A DNA stretch of 64,000 nt from Pseudomonadota bacterium. GTDB lineage: Bacteria; Pseudomonadota; Gammaproteobacteria; Burkholderiales; Rhodocyclaceae. The notes beneath the pieces were generated by a model, which ran no database searches, was not told the DNA's origin, and worked only from the letters and a program-made list of their open reading frames with translations. Position numbers and translations under genes: made by a program. Shown here in pieces: positions 8,300 through 16,636 of the stretch (its first letter is position 1; each line of letters starts with the position of its first letter). The stretch lies in contig JAGTRT010000004.1 in NCBI GenBank assembly GCA_018261895.1, positions 1-64,000 on the forward strand, written 5' to 3'.

Positions 8300-10063
8300 A
8301 TGAAATCCAGCGTATTTCTCCACGGCGTTGCGCTAGCAAACTATCGCGGAATCGGTAACAAAACTGCTTACATTGGACCATTCCGGCGGTTCAACTTCAT
8401 GATCGGTGCCAACAACGCGGGCAAATCATGTGTTCTGCACTTTATCGCCAATCATCTCCACTCCCATGTATGTGAAAACCAGCACCGATATAACGACAGA
8501 AGAGAACGAAAAGAACTCGACTCACTGGACGTTCACCTTGGAGCATCTCGTCCCCAGGTAAAAATGGGGATTGGCATACCTACGGAATTTGTACTCAGAA
8601 GTTTTGCAACGGAAAATCCAAACCTGAAAGGCCGTGGTAATTTGCCCATATTCGCCGAATCGATCGTCAAGAAAGTTGCATCGGGCGATTTGATCTGGCT
8701 ATCCCGTACAGGTCCAGAAGGCCAGCTTGCTTTGATGATTGAGCAGTCGCTTGAAGCACTGAAAAGTGCTGGAGAGCCAGAAGAATGGAGTCGGTTATGG
8801 ACTGCTCTTACAAACCAACGGCAGGGAGGAATCGATCAACATTGGATTCCAGAAACGATGCGGGCATTGGTCTCCTCAATCTCGCTTGCCATGCCATCCA
8901 TTTCCCTGATACCCGCAATTCGGCAGATTTCCCCAAAAGGTCAGGAATTTTCCGGGTGGACTGGCGCAGGGTTAATAGAGGAGCTAGCTCGCTTACAGAA
9001 CCCAAAGGTACATGAACGAGATCGCTTAGAGAAATTCCATAAAATAAATGGATTTCTACAGGCAGTAACCGAGCGAGCCAGCGCGCGCATTGAAATTCCC
9101 CATGACCGCGAGTGCGTTCTCGTACATATGGATGACAAGGTATTGCCGCTCGAGTCTTTAGGTACGGGTATCCACGAGGTCGTAATGCTTGCAGCCTTTT
9201 GTACCTTGATGGAGAAACAGATCGTCTGTATCGAAGAGCCTGAAATCCATTTGCACCCCTTGCTGCAGCGTCGGTTGGTTCAGTACCTTGAAGAGAAGAC
9301 CGATAACCAATATTTCATCGCAACTCACTCCGCAAGCCTGATCGACACAGCAGATGCTGCAGTCTTTCATGTCCGCAATAGCTCAGGCTGTACCGAGATC
9401 GCTCCGGCAACCAACTCGGCTAAACGCTTCGATGTATGCCGGGATTTGGGATACAAGGCATCTGACATCCTTCAATCGAACGCGGTTATCTGGGTTGAAG
9501 GGCCATCTGATCGTATTTACCTGCAGCATTGGATAAAGTCGATTGCACCAGAACTACGCGAAGGTGTCGATTTCTCCATCATGTTTTACGGAGGACGTTT
9601 GCTTAGTCACTTGCGTGCAGACGATGCAGACTCAGCAAATGAAGACGTTCAATCGTTAATTGCCGTCAGGCAACTGAATCGCCACCTAGCCGTGGTGATC
9701 GATAGCGACAAAGATAGTGAAGAAAAACCGGTCAATGCCACAAAGGTTCGAATTCTTGAAGAACTCTCAAAAAATGGCGGTATAGGCTGGCTCACGGCAG
9801 GACGGGAAATCGAGAACTATGTCCCCAAAGAGTTAATGACAAAAGCTCTTCGGGTCGTTTACTCGAAATTTGATCGCCGTATCAAGACAGGGAAATTTGA
9901 TCATGTACTTCCATTTAAGATTGCCGATGGACAAACCATCAAGGATGTAGATAAGGTCAGAGTGGCCAAAGCAGTATGTGCGGAAGAAGCAGACCTGAGC
10001 GTTCTAGACCTTAAAACACGCATTGCAAACTTAGTTGATCTGATTCGAAAAGCTAACAGGTAA
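8300..10063 (+). CDS. OLD-family ATP-dependent nuclease (AAA ATPase + TOPRIM)
   Basis: A 587-residue protein of the overcoming-lysogenization-defect family. The N-terminal ABC-type ATPase has Walker A GANNAGKS (about residues 37-44), signature-like LESLGTGIHEVV, Walker B IVCIEEPEIHLHP and H-loop IATHSASLID. The C-terminal TOPRIM nuclease domain begins at VIWVEGPSDRIY and continues to VVIDSDKDSE. OLD proteins are nucleases; many act in phage defence, alone or with a helicase partner such as GajB. No helicase or reverse transcriptase is adjacent, so it looks like a stand-alone OLD. By eye its codon use is much more AT-rich than its neighbours, suggesting acquisition by transfer. Copies of the 36-bp element flank the region. 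Confidence 0.88.
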   Translation: MKSSVFLHGVALANYRGIGNKTAYIGPFRRFNFMIGANNAGKSCVLHFIANHLHSHVCENQHRYNDRRERKELDSLDVHLGASRPQVKMGIGIPTEFVLRSFATENPNLKGRGNLPIFAESIVKKVASGDLIWLSRTGPEGQLALMIEQSLEALKSAGEPEEWSRLWTALTNQRQGGIDQHWIPETMRALVSSISLAMPSISLIPAIRQISPKGQEFSGWTGAGLIEELARLQNPKVHERDRLEKFHKINGFLQAVTERASARIEIPHDRECVLVHMDDKVLPLESLGTGIHEVVMLAAFCTLMEKQIVCIEEPEIHLHPLLQRRLVQYLEEKTDNQYFIATHSASLIDTADAAVFHVRNSSGCTEIAPATNSAKRFDVCRDLGYKASDILQSNAVIWVEGPSDRIYLQHWIKSIAPELREGVDFSIMFYGGRLLSHLRADDADSANEDVQSLIAVRQLNRHLAVVIDSDKDSEEKPVNATKVRILEELSKNGGIGWLTAGREIENYVPKELMTKALRVVYSKFDRRIKTGKFDHVLPFKIADGQTIKDVDKVRVAKAVCAEEADLSVLDLKTRIANLVDLIRKANR

Positions 10064-10133
10064 GTCACAGATATCTAGCGGGCGTTTTCCGACAATTGCC
10101 AGCACCGCACCCTGCAAGAACCAAGGAGCCACC

Positions 10134-11078
10134 ATGACCCTGTCCATGGACGAATTCCGCAAACAGCTTCAGGAAGCCTTGCATGCCGCGCAGGAGCAGG
10201 CAAGGCGGGCTGGGCCGCAGCCTTGGCATGGGTTCTGGTATCACCGGCCAGACAGGGATTTTCCGCCGCGTAGCGTGCAGCGGCCAGAGGAGTACGCGGG
10301 CGGTGAAAACCTGGCCATTGCCTGCACTCAGACCGATCTGCCGTCCAAGGCCCAGAAGGCACTGGTGCAGAGCTGGTGCGAGTTCTTGCCGACGCTGAAG
10401 GGCGTGCGCTATCTGTGGTTCCAGTCGCGCACGCCGCAGGAGTTGTTCGACGCGGCTTGCCGCATGCCCTCGCTCGAAGGCCTTTACGTGAAATGGAGCG
10501 GCATTTCCTCGCTGGCTGCGCTGCCGGCGCTGAGCAGGCTGCAGGCGCTGCATCTCGGCAGTTCGCCGAGCGTGACGAATATCGACGTGCTCGGCGAGAT
10601 GTCGTCGCTGCGCTGGCTGGAACTCGATAATCTGAAGACGATCACCGATCTCTCGCCGCTCGCCAGTCTGACGGGGCTCGAAGGCCTCGGCTTTTCGGGC
10701 GCTGAGGGCAAGCGCCAGACGCTGAACACACTGGCGCCGCTCGCTGCGCTGACCCGGCTGGTCTGGCTGCACCTTGGCGCGATTCACGTTGCCGATGGCT
10801 CCCTGCGCCCGCTCGGCAACCTCAAGGCATTGCGCTGGGTCGGGCTGGGCAATTTCTTCGATGTCAGCGAGTTCGCCTGGCTGGCCGCCGCGCTGCCGGA
10901 CGTGACGTCGGACTGGACGAAACCTTATCTCGACCTGAGCCACCTCGGCATCCGCTGCAAGAAGTGCCGCAGCCATGCGATGGTGATGCTGACCGGCAAG
11001 GGGCGCGGCACGATCTGCCCGGAATGCGACGCCGCGAAGCTGCAAAAGCAGATGGCGGCCTTTAAGCCAGCCCCATGA
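10134..11078 (+). CDS. Leucine-rich-repeat protein with C-terminal CxxC pairs
   Basis: A 314-residue cytoplasmic protein without signal peptide. From about residue 95 to 260 it has a run of irregular leucine-rich repeats (PSLEGLYVKWS, LSRLQALHLGSS, MSSLRWLELDNL, LTGLEGLGFSG, LTRLVWLHLGA, LKALRWVGLGN). The C-terminus holds CKKC and CPEC 27 residues apart, likely a small zinc ribbon. LRR proteins usually bind proteins; no partner is evident. AAGGAG lies 6 bases before the ATG. It is 70 bases after the OLD gene but has host-like GC content, so a functional link is unproven. Confidence 0.75.
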   Translation: MTLSMDEFRKQLQEALHAAQEQARRAGPQPWHGFWYHRPDRDFPPRSVQRPEEYAGGENLAIACTQTDLPSKAQKALVQSWCEFLPTLKGVRYLWFQSRTPQELFDAACRMPSLEGLYVKWSGISSLAALPALSRLQALHLGSSPSVTNIDVLGEMSSLRWLELDNLKTITDLSPLASLTGLEGLGFSGAEGKRQTLNTLAPLAALTRLVWLHLGAIHVADGSLRPLGNLKALRWVGLGNFFDVSEFAWLAAALPDVTSDWTKPYLDLSHLGIRCKKCRSHAMVMLTGKGRGTICPECDAAKLQKQMAAFKPAP

Positions 11079-11101
11079 AGCCGCTGCCGGCCCTCGATTG
11101 G

Positions 11102-11137
11102 CATTTCGATTTTGGCTGATTTTTCCGGTTGACCGTA
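11102..11137 (-). repeat. 36-bp dispersed element, copy 4 (sub-type A, diverged)
   Basis: Read on the minus strand it is TACGGTCAACCGG, AAAAATCAGCC, AAAATCGAAATG. It is one of the less perfect copies and faces copy 5. Confidence 0.8.
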
Positions 11138-11146
11138 AAAACCTTC

Positions 11147-11185
11147 TGCGAACGCGCCTTGGCTTCGGGCGGCAAGCTGGGATGA
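11147..11185 (+). pseudogene. Detached 3' fragment related to the gene at 6606-6968
   Basis: The 13 codons read CERALASGGKLG-stop. The intact gene at 6606-6968 ends SERVMASGAKLG-stop, and the nucleotides downstream also match. There is no start or upstream coding homology. The fragment begins 10 bases after copy 4 of the 36-bp element, which is consistent with rearrangement at the element. Confidence 0.65.
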
Positions 11186-11268
11186 GGCCAAAGGCGGCCT
11201 GACGCGGCTTCACGCCCCCGGCTGGACCCTTTCACGGTCAACCGGAAAAAACGCCCAAAATTGAAATC
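11178..11268 (+). repeat. Long form of the dispersed element (module copy C)
   Basis: GGATGAGGCCAAAGGCGGCC, CTGACGCGGCTTCACGC, GGCTGGACCCTTT and the 36-bp element. It matches copy B closely and extends left into the gene remnant. Confidence 0.75.
11233..11268 (+). repeat. 36-bp dispersed element, copy 5 (sub-type A)
   Basis: CACGGTCAACCGG, AAAAAACGCCC, AAAATTGAAATC. Confidence 0.9.
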
Positions 11269-11422
11269 GTTGGCGACGCGTCGACCAGCCTGACGCCCGC
11301 GCCTCGAAGCAATCGATTGCGTGGTTGATGGCAGCCCAGGCTTCGCGCCGAAAAAACGCTGGCTGGAGCGAACCTGGGCGACAGCACGCGCGCCGGCGAT
11401 CTTCTGCGCGACAACAAATCTA

Positions 11423-11438
11423 TGATAAATTCATATCA
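11423..11438. promoter_or_regulatory. TGATA-N6-TATCA inverted repeat upstream of the peroxidase gene
   Basis: A 5-6-5 dyad in an AT-rich stretch 132 bases before the start codon. The spacing is that of CRP/FNR-superfamily operators, although the half-sites do not match the FNR consensus. Confidence 0.35.
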
Positions 11439-11569
11439 AATCTCATTTGGCATAAATCGCCATCTCCTTGAGATTTTATTTCACAGAAAATCAATAACTT
11501 GAATAACCCGCCGCGTTTTTGCGGATATGCGAACCCATCCCGTTCGTTACCAACAGAAGGAAGATCCAC

Positions 11570-12565
11570 ATGAAAAAACAGACACTGCTTGCCTGCCTGA
11601 TCGCCACCAGCACCTCGCTCGCCCTTGCGGCGACGGGCGAACCGATCCAGCCGATCCCGCCGGCGAAAATCACGAATCCGGCCCTGGTCGAGCTGGGCAA
11701 GAAGCTTTATTTCGATCCGCGCCTGTCCAAATCCGGCTTCATTTCGTGCAACTCCTGCCACAACCTGTCGATGGGCGGCACCGACAACATCAAGACCTCC
11801 ATCGGCCACAACTGGCAGGAAGGCCCGATCAACGCGCCGACCGTGCTCAATTCCAGCCTCAATCTCGCCCAGTTCTGGGACGGCCGCGCCGCCGACCTCA
11901 AGGCGCAGGCGGGCGGACCGATCGCCAATCCCGGTGAAATGGCCTTCACCCACCCCTTGGCGGTCGAGGTGCTGCAATCCATCCCCGGCTACGTTGCCGA
12001 CTTCAAGAAAGCCTTCGGCACCGAGAAAGTCACCATCGACGAAGTCACCAAGGCCATTGCCGCCTTCGAGGAGACGCTGGTCACGCCCAATTCCCGCTTC
12101 GACAAGTGGCTGAAGGGCGACAAGAAGGCGCTGAGCGCCAACGAGGTGGCCGGCTACAAGCTGTTCAAGGAAACGGGTTGCGTCGCCTGCCACAACGGCC
12201 CGGCCGTCGGTGGCAACTCCTTCCAGAAGATGGGCCAGGTCGAGGCGTACAAGGCTTCCAGCCCGGCCGAGGGGCGTTTCGCCGTGACCGGCAAGGACGC
12301 CGACCGCTTCAATTTCAAGGTGCCGACCCTGCGCAACGTCGAAATGACCTATCCGTACTTCCACGACGGCGCCGCCAACACGCTGCCGGAAGCTGTCGAC
12401 ACGATGGCCCGCATCCAGTTGGGCAAGAAGTTCACGCCGGATGAAAACGCCAAAGTCGTCGCCTTCCTCAAGACCCTGACCGGCGAGCAGCCGAGCTTCA
12501 GGCTGCCCGCCCTGCCGCCTTCGGCCGACGCCACGCCGCGCCCGAAGCCGTTCGAGAAGAAGTAA
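11570..12565 (+). CDS. Di-haem cytochrome c peroxidase
   Basis: A 331-residue periplasmic protein that reduces H2O2 with electrons from small cytochromes. A signal peptide (MKKQTLLACLIATSTSLALA) precedes two CxxCH haem sites: CNSCH (about residue 58) and CVACH (about residue 204). The CCP/MauG layout is present: KKLYFDPRLSKSG, NAPTVLNSSLN, FWDGRA, then KVPTLRNVEMTYPYFHDGA. The ATG at 11570 has GAAGGAAG upstream; an in-frame extension to 11519 is rejected because it would precede the signal peptide. A terminator follows. Confidence 0.93.
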   Translation: MKKQTLLACLIATSTSLALAATGEPIQPIPPAKITNPALVELGKKLYFDPRLSKSGFISCNSCHNLSMGGTDNIKTSIGHNWQEGPINAPTVLNSSLNLAQFWDGRAADLKAQAGGPIANPGEMAFTHPLAVEVLQSIPGYVADFKKAFGTEKVTIDEVTKAIAAFEETLVTPNSRFDKWLKGDKKALSANEVAGYKLFKETGCVACHNGPAVGGNSFQKMGQVEAYKASSPAEGRFAVTGKDADRFNFKVPTLRNVEMTYPYFHDGAANTLPEAVDTMARIQLGKKFTPDENAKVVAFLKTLTGEQPSFRLPALPPSADATPRPKPFEKK

Positions 12566-12579
12566 GTCAGCGGCGCATT

Positions 12580-12605
12580 GCCAGGGGGCTTCGGCCCCCT
12601 TTTTC
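12580..12605 (+). terminator. Rho-independent terminator after the peroxidase gene
   Basis: AGGGGGC-TTCG-GCCCCCT followed by TTTT, 15 bases after the stop. Confidence 0.85.
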
Positions 12606-12622
12606 GTTTCCGCCGGGCATTC

Positions 12623-12658
12623 CACGGTCTACCGGAAATTTTGCCCAAAATTGAAATC
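12623..12658 (+). repeat. 36-bp dispersed element, copy 6 (sub-type B)
   Basis: CACGGTCTACCGG, AAATTTTGCCC, AAAATTGAAATC. Confidence 0.9.
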
Positions 12659-12756
12659 CGCCCTGGCCGGATTTGCATGCTGGCTGACTGCGCCGACAAT
12701 GGCGCCGGCGTGCCGCGTCGCCTAGGATGGCGCTTTCGAATAACAAGGGGCACAGC

Positions 12757-13221
12757 ATGAAGGCGTTTCAGGATTACTACCCGGAGAACCTCGCCCACTG
12801 CTACGGCTGCGGCCGGGAGAATGGGCAGGGGCACCAGATCAAGACCTTTTGGGACGGCGACGAGACGGTCACGCGTTTTCAGCCGCGCCCGGAGCACACG
12901 GCGATTCCGGGCTTCGTTTATGGCGGCCTGCTGGCCTCGTTGATCGATTGCCACGGCACGGGGACGGCCGCCGCCGCGATGTATCGCGCCGAAAACCGCG
13001 ACATGGACAGCCTGCCAGCCTTTCGTTTCGTCACCGGCTCGCTGCAGGTCAGCTACCTGAAGCCGACACCGATGGGGCCGGAACTCGAAATTCGCGGCAA
13101 GGTGAAGGAGATCAAGGGCCGCAAGGTGGTGGTCGAGGCGACGGTGTTTGCCGAGGGCGTGGCGACGGCGCGCGGCGAGGTGGTGGCGCTGCAGATGCCG
13201 GATACCTTCGTCGCCAAGTAG
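12757..13221 (+). CDS. PaaI-type hotdog-fold thioesterase
   Basis: A 154-residue cytoplasmic protein of the 4HBT/PaaI superfamily, which hydrolyses acyl-CoA thioesters. Visible family features are CYGCGRENGQG near the N-terminus, the active-site region HTAIPGFVYGGLLASLIDCHGTG (given here in pieces: PGFVYGG then SLIDCHG), and the C-terminal strand pairs SYLKPTPMG and VEATVFAEG. The ATG at 12757 has AAGGGG upstream; an in-frame ATG 10 codons earlier lacks one. The substrate cannot be read from sequence. Confidence 0.82.
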   Translation: MKAFQDYYPENLAHCYGCGRENGQGHQIKTFWDGDETVTRFQPRPEHTAIPGFVYGGLLASLIDCHGTGTAAAAMYRAENRDMDSLPAFRFVTGSLQVSYLKPTPMGPELEIRGKVKEIKGRKVVVEATVFAEGVATARGEVVALQMPDTFVAK

Positions 13222-13298
13222 GCACTCGCGGCGTCTGTCGCAAAGCCTGCAATGCCCCGACGCCGAAAAATTTAATCCTTTTGAATCAATGCTGTGCG

Positions 13299-13325
13299 GA
13301 CGGGCATCGCTCTTGCATGCCCGTC
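13299..13325. promoter_or_regulatory. 8-bp inverted repeat just before the CooA-like gene
   Basis: GACGGGCA and TGCCCGTC are perfect arms separated by 11 bases and end 4 bases before the start codon. It could be an autoregulatory site or a leader hairpin masking translation initiation; no Shine-Dalgarno is obvious. Confidence 0.4.
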
Positions 13326-13329
13326 TTGC

Positions 13330-13998
13330 ATGGATACCATCGCCCGCCACGCCAGCCCCGAACACGCCGCCATGGCGCATAGCGCGGCGCCGTCCGGGCT
13401 GCTCGACGGCTTTGCCCGGCGCGAGTTGGCGAAGGGCTACCTGCTATCCACCCCGGCCAGCCCGCACAACCAGGTGCTGATGGTGCATTCCGGCCGCCTG
13501 CGCGTCTATCTGGCCGGCGACAACCGCGAACTGAACCTGAGCTTCCTCGAACCCGGCGACATCTACACGACGCACACGCCGACCTATGTCGAAGCCGTGG
13601 TGGCGAGCAGCATCTGGCTCATCGACACACGGACCTTCGCGCAGAAGCTGGCCACCGACCCGTCGGTCACGCCGGTCATGATGCGCGTCATGGGCCGCCT
13701 GCTCAGCAACGCCGTCGGACTCATCGAGGACCTCGCCTTTCGCGAGGTGCCCGCCCGCCTCGCCCGCTTTCTCTGCCAACTGGCCGAACGGCGCGGCCTG
13801 CGCCAGGAACACGGCTGGCTCGTGCCGCTCGAATTCAGCATGCAGGACATCGCCAGCCTGCTCGGCACGACGCGGCAAACCGTCTCGTCGCTGATCAACC
13901 AGTGGGAGCGCGACGGCATCCTCCTGCGCCAGAGCCGGCGCAGCCTGCTGCTGCCGTCGCTGGAAAGTCTCAAGGCACGCTGTTCGCCCATTCCCTGA
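13330..13998 (+). CDS. CooA-like CO-sensing Crp/Fnr-family regulator
   Basis: A 222-residue transcription factor, the same length as Rhodospirillum rubrum CooA. The effector domain aligns with CooA through GRLRVYLAGDNREL, LEPGDIYTTHTPTYVEA and DTRTFAQKL (CooA: GRLRVYLVGEEREI, DIRTFEQKL). CooA binds haem through Cys75 and His77. Here His82 aligns with His77, while Thr80 replaces the redox-switch Cys75, as in some other CooA homologues. The C-terminal helix-turn-helix is MQDIASLLGTTRQTVSSLIN. The next gene is a cowN homologue, which fits a CO-response role. Haem binding is inferred. Confidence 0.78.
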   Translation: MDTIARHASPEHAAMAHSAAPSGLLDGFARRELAKGYLLSTPASPHNQVLMVHSGRLRVYLAGDNRELNLSFLEPGDIYTTHTPTYVEAVVASSIWLIDTRTFAQKLATDPSVTPVMMRVMGRLLSNAVGLIEDLAFREVPARLARFLCQLAERRGLRQEHGWLVPLEFSMQDIASLLGTTRQTVSSLINQWERDGILLRQSRRSLLLPSLESLKARCSPIP

Positions 13999-14002
13999 AA
14001 AA

Positions 14003-14018
14003 CGTCGGCCAGCCGACG
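14003..14018. promoter_or_regulatory. CGTCGGC/GCCGACG palindrome
   Basis: A 16-bp perfect dyad with a CA centre, 4 bases after the CooA-like stop and 58 bases before the cowN start. It may be an operator or a weak hairpin. Confidence 0.35.
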
Positions 14019-14043
14019 GACAGCCGGCGCCGGCCCGGCTAAA

Positions 14044-14059
14044 GTGTTCGCGACAACAC
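14044..14059. promoter_or_regulatory. Candidate Crp/CooA-type operator upstream of cowN
   Basis: GTGTT-CGCGAC-AACAC has the 5-6-5 dyad geometry and TGT/ACA cores of CRP-superfamily sites. It is close to the cowN start (17 bases), which is awkward for simple activation. Confidence 0.35.
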
Positions 14060-14075
14060 CATCAGGGAGAACCTC

Positions 14076-14423
14076 ATGTCGCAAGACTGCGCCTGCCGCA
14101 AGGCCGACCGCTACATCAGCTTCCAGGACATCGACTGCGCCGGCAACGCCCGCCGGCTCATGGCCTACCTCGACCGCAACCTGGCCATCCCCGGCCGCAG
14201 CAACGCCTTCTGGGACTACTTCACGCAAAAGCGCGCCGGCAATTCGGTGACCAAACCGGACGACCTCTTCCTGATCCACTCCAACATCAACCAGTTCCGC
14301 GAATTCTTCGAGCACAAGCACTGTCGCCTCGCTAACCAGCGATTTGGTTCAGGGCGACTGGCGGCCACGAACTGGCATGCGACATTCCAGAAAGCCGGTC
14401 ATTTGAACGGCTGCTTGGCCTAG
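14076..14423 (+). pseudogene. cowN: cowN homologue with a replaced C-terminus
   Basis: CowN protects nitrogenase from carbon monoxide. Residues 1-82 carry the family core: DRYISFQDIDCAGNARRLMA, NAFWDYFTQKR, PDDLFLIHSNINQFREFFE. Family members normally continue for about 15 more residues with an acidic tail. Here homology stops after FFEHKH (near 14321) and 33 unrelated residues follow before a stop at 14423. The downstream DNA shares GGCGACTGGCGGCCACGA with DNA at 20389-20406, suggesting a rearrangement junction. Start context GGGAGA is normal. The product may be inactive, so it is called a broken gene, with moderate certainty. Confidence 0.7.
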
Positions 14424-14495
14424 AAACCCGCTGGCACCCTTATGCGTCCAGGTCGGCCATTGCCGATATTCAATTGCTGCTCCGTGTCAGGTCGC

Positions 14496-16145
14496 CTAGA
14501 GAACAAATCGCTGCGTGGATTCCTTCAGCGACTCGCCCAAGCTTTGCAAACCGGAAATCTGCTGGCCAACTTCCTGCACTGCAAAATTGTTGTGATCAGT
14601 TGCATCAGCGATCGTCGCAACCCTCTGGGCAATGTCCTCTATCGCTCGCGATTGTTCATCCAGGGCAAAACTGATCTCGCTCGTAACGCTGACCACTCTG
14701 CTTGCAGCAACCCGAATGCTGTGAATGATCTCGTCTGTCGAGTTGATATGAGAGGTGTCTTTGGAGACATGCTCAACCATGCTGCGCATCTCGTCGACAG
14801 AAGCCCGCGCGCCGCTCTGAATGCGCTGAATCACGGATGCAATTTCCATCGTGGCGCCGCTGGTTCTCTCGGCGAGCTTCCGAACTTCGTCAGCGACGAC
14901 AGCAAAGCCACGGCCTTGCTCACCGGCTCTAGCAGCTTCGATTGCTGCATTCAAGGCAAGCAGATTGGTCTGATCAGCCACATCTTTAATGACCTGAACG
15001 ATGCCGGAAATCTGTTCGGATTCACTACCAAGTTGCTCAATCGTTGCAGAAGTGTGCCGCACCAGCTCCACGGTTTCCTTCATTTCATGGAGGGCGTCTT
15101 CCAGATTTTCCACGCCATTTGTCGCAAGCCTGGAAGATTCTTCCGAGAGCGCTTTGGCTTCCGCCGCACTATCTTTCACGACGGCAATACTTGTCGCCGT
15201 TTGTTCGATGGCAGAGGCTATAGCCGCCGTTGAATCACTCTGGGCATGGGCTGATTCGCCGAGGCTGCTTGAGAGTCGCATGAGCGTCTGATTGGCCTCA
15301 TTTATCCCAGTTACGCCATCTCTAACGCGAATGACAATATCGTGAAAACTTCCCATCAGTGCATTAAATACGCCTGCCGTGACAGCAATTTCATCCCGGC
15401 CAGTGACGCCAACACGCAGGTTCATATTCCAGGTGCGCGCGACTTCCCCCATCGTTTTTTCCAAGTCCCGGATGGCTGTATTGATACGACGCCCGGTTGT
15501 AACGGATAAGGCTATTTGCAGGATAGCCGCAGTGAGCATGCCAAAAATCAGGATGTTTCTAACCGTGGTGTAAATTTCCTCGGCATGCGCTTTACTTTCC
15601 TCTCGCCCCTTGGCTCCCATCGTCTCGACCTGTGCGACCAAGACATCCATGGCCTGCGCCAGCGGGCGATCCTTGCCTCGCACAGCGGCATCCACAAGAT
15701 GCCCCGAATTAGGCACGCCATCGGCCATCGGCTTTAACGCCGTGCGATAAACGCGACCCAGTTCGAGATGCTTCGCTAAAGCATCTTCAATGGCGCCCTT
15801 AACCTCTCCTCCGGCAACGGATTGGCCACGGGCAGCGGTCAGTAACGCCTGAACTTTTTGCTCTTCCTTACCGAATTGAGCAAGGTACTTTTCAAAATCT
15901 GTCTGATTGTGGCCGCGCAACAGGATGTTTTTCCACTCCTGCACCTGAATCTTGAAAGCGATCTGCGCTTCCTCGATTGATTGGATCATCTGTGTTTCTT
16001 CAGCGACGCGGGCTGCATCAGCCTGTGTTGCCTGATGCAATCGACTCAATTCAAAGATTCCCAGAAATCCAATCGTGACAATCGAAACAAGCGCAATCGC
16101 CAACTGCAATTTCAGCCGGAAATTAATCGAGATATTCTGGAACAT
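14496..16145 (-). CDS. Methyl-accepting chemotaxis protein
   Basis: A 549-residue membrane chemoreceptor. TM1 is at about 11-31 ([19 protein letters not shown]) and TM2 at about 197-217 ([18 protein letters not shown]), with a helical periplasmic ligand region between. A HAMP linker follows, then the signalling domain with the conserved hairpin tip [20 protein letters not shown] and [15 protein letters not shown]. It probably couples to a CheW-CheA array elsewhere. The ligand is unknown and no che genes are nearby. Confidence 0.92.
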   Translation of the reverse strand: MFQNISINFRLKLQLAIALVSIVTIGFLGIFELSRLHQATQADAARVAEETQMIQSIEEAQIAFKIQVQEWKNILLRGHNQTDFEKYLAQFGKEEQKVQALLTAARGQSVAGGEVKGAIEDALAKHLELGRVYRTALKPMADGVPNSGHLVDAAVRGKDRPLAQAMDVLVAQVETMGAKGREESKAHAEEIYTTVRNILIFGMLTAAILQIALSVTTGRRINTAIRDLEKTMGEVARTWNMNLRVGVTGRDEIAVTAGVFNALMGSFHDIVIRVRDGVTGINEANQTLMRLSSSLGESAHAQSDSTAAIASAIEQTATSIAVVKDSAAEAKALSEESSRLATNGVENLEDALHEMKETVELVRHTSATIEQLGSESEQISGIVQVIKDVADQTNLLALNAAIEAARAGEQGRGFAVVADEVRKLAERTSGATMEIASVIQRIQSGARASVDEMRSMVEHVSKDTSHINSTDEIIHSIRVAASRVVSVTSEISFALDEQSRAIEDIAQRVATIADATDHNNFAVQEVGQQISGLQSLGESLKESTQRFVL

Positions 16146-16636
16146 ACCTGATCACTTAAGATAGAAAGGATGAAATACGATTTTTATCATATTTCATCCT
16201 TTATAAAGAAAAATTATTTTTGCCAAACCTGAAAACTATTTTTCTGACCATTGAAAGAAAACACCATGGTGTATTTTGTTCGCAGCGACCAGATGTTCAG
16301 AACCCGCTCCCTGGCAGCCAAATTTCCCGAGCGTTTTCATACAGCCTCTCCGATGACATGTCGGTGAACAATCCTCCGGAACGGCCGCTCCGCATCTGAA
16401 ACCAGCCACCAAAGCGCTGATGCCCCGAAAGGCTGCAATGGGCTACTGCCGTTCGGCATTGGCCGGTCAAGTTGATGAATCGTCCTGTTCAGATCGGATG
16501 CGATTCAGCGTTCAACCCAGCGCAATTCCCCAGCCCACCGCCGATCTCACGGTCAACCGGAAAAAAGGGCCAAAATTGAAATTTTGATGGCGGCAAAACG
16601 CGTATCCTTTCCAGCCGTGCCCGTTTTTCCGTTGCA
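16146..16636. other. Intergenic region between MCP and MFS genes
   Basis: About 490 bases. The first 110 are AT-rich and likely hold the chemoreceptor promoter. 16260-16540 shows no supported gene or structure. Copy 7 of the 36-bp element lies at the right end. Confidence 0.5.
16548..16583 (+). repeat. 36-bp dispersed element, copy 7 (sub-type A)
   Basis: CACGGTCAACCGG, AAAAAAGGGCC, AAAATTGAAATT, 54 bases before the MFS start. Confidence 0.9.

Larger units (their letters stand above)
11079..11569. other. Repeat-rich intergenic region
   Basis: Nearly 500 bases without an intact gene. It holds two 36-bp elements in opposite orientation (11102-11137 and 11233-11268), a 12-codon gene remnant between them, and an AT-rich promoter-like stretch near 11415-11510 ahead of the peroxidase gene. 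Confidence 0.7.
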
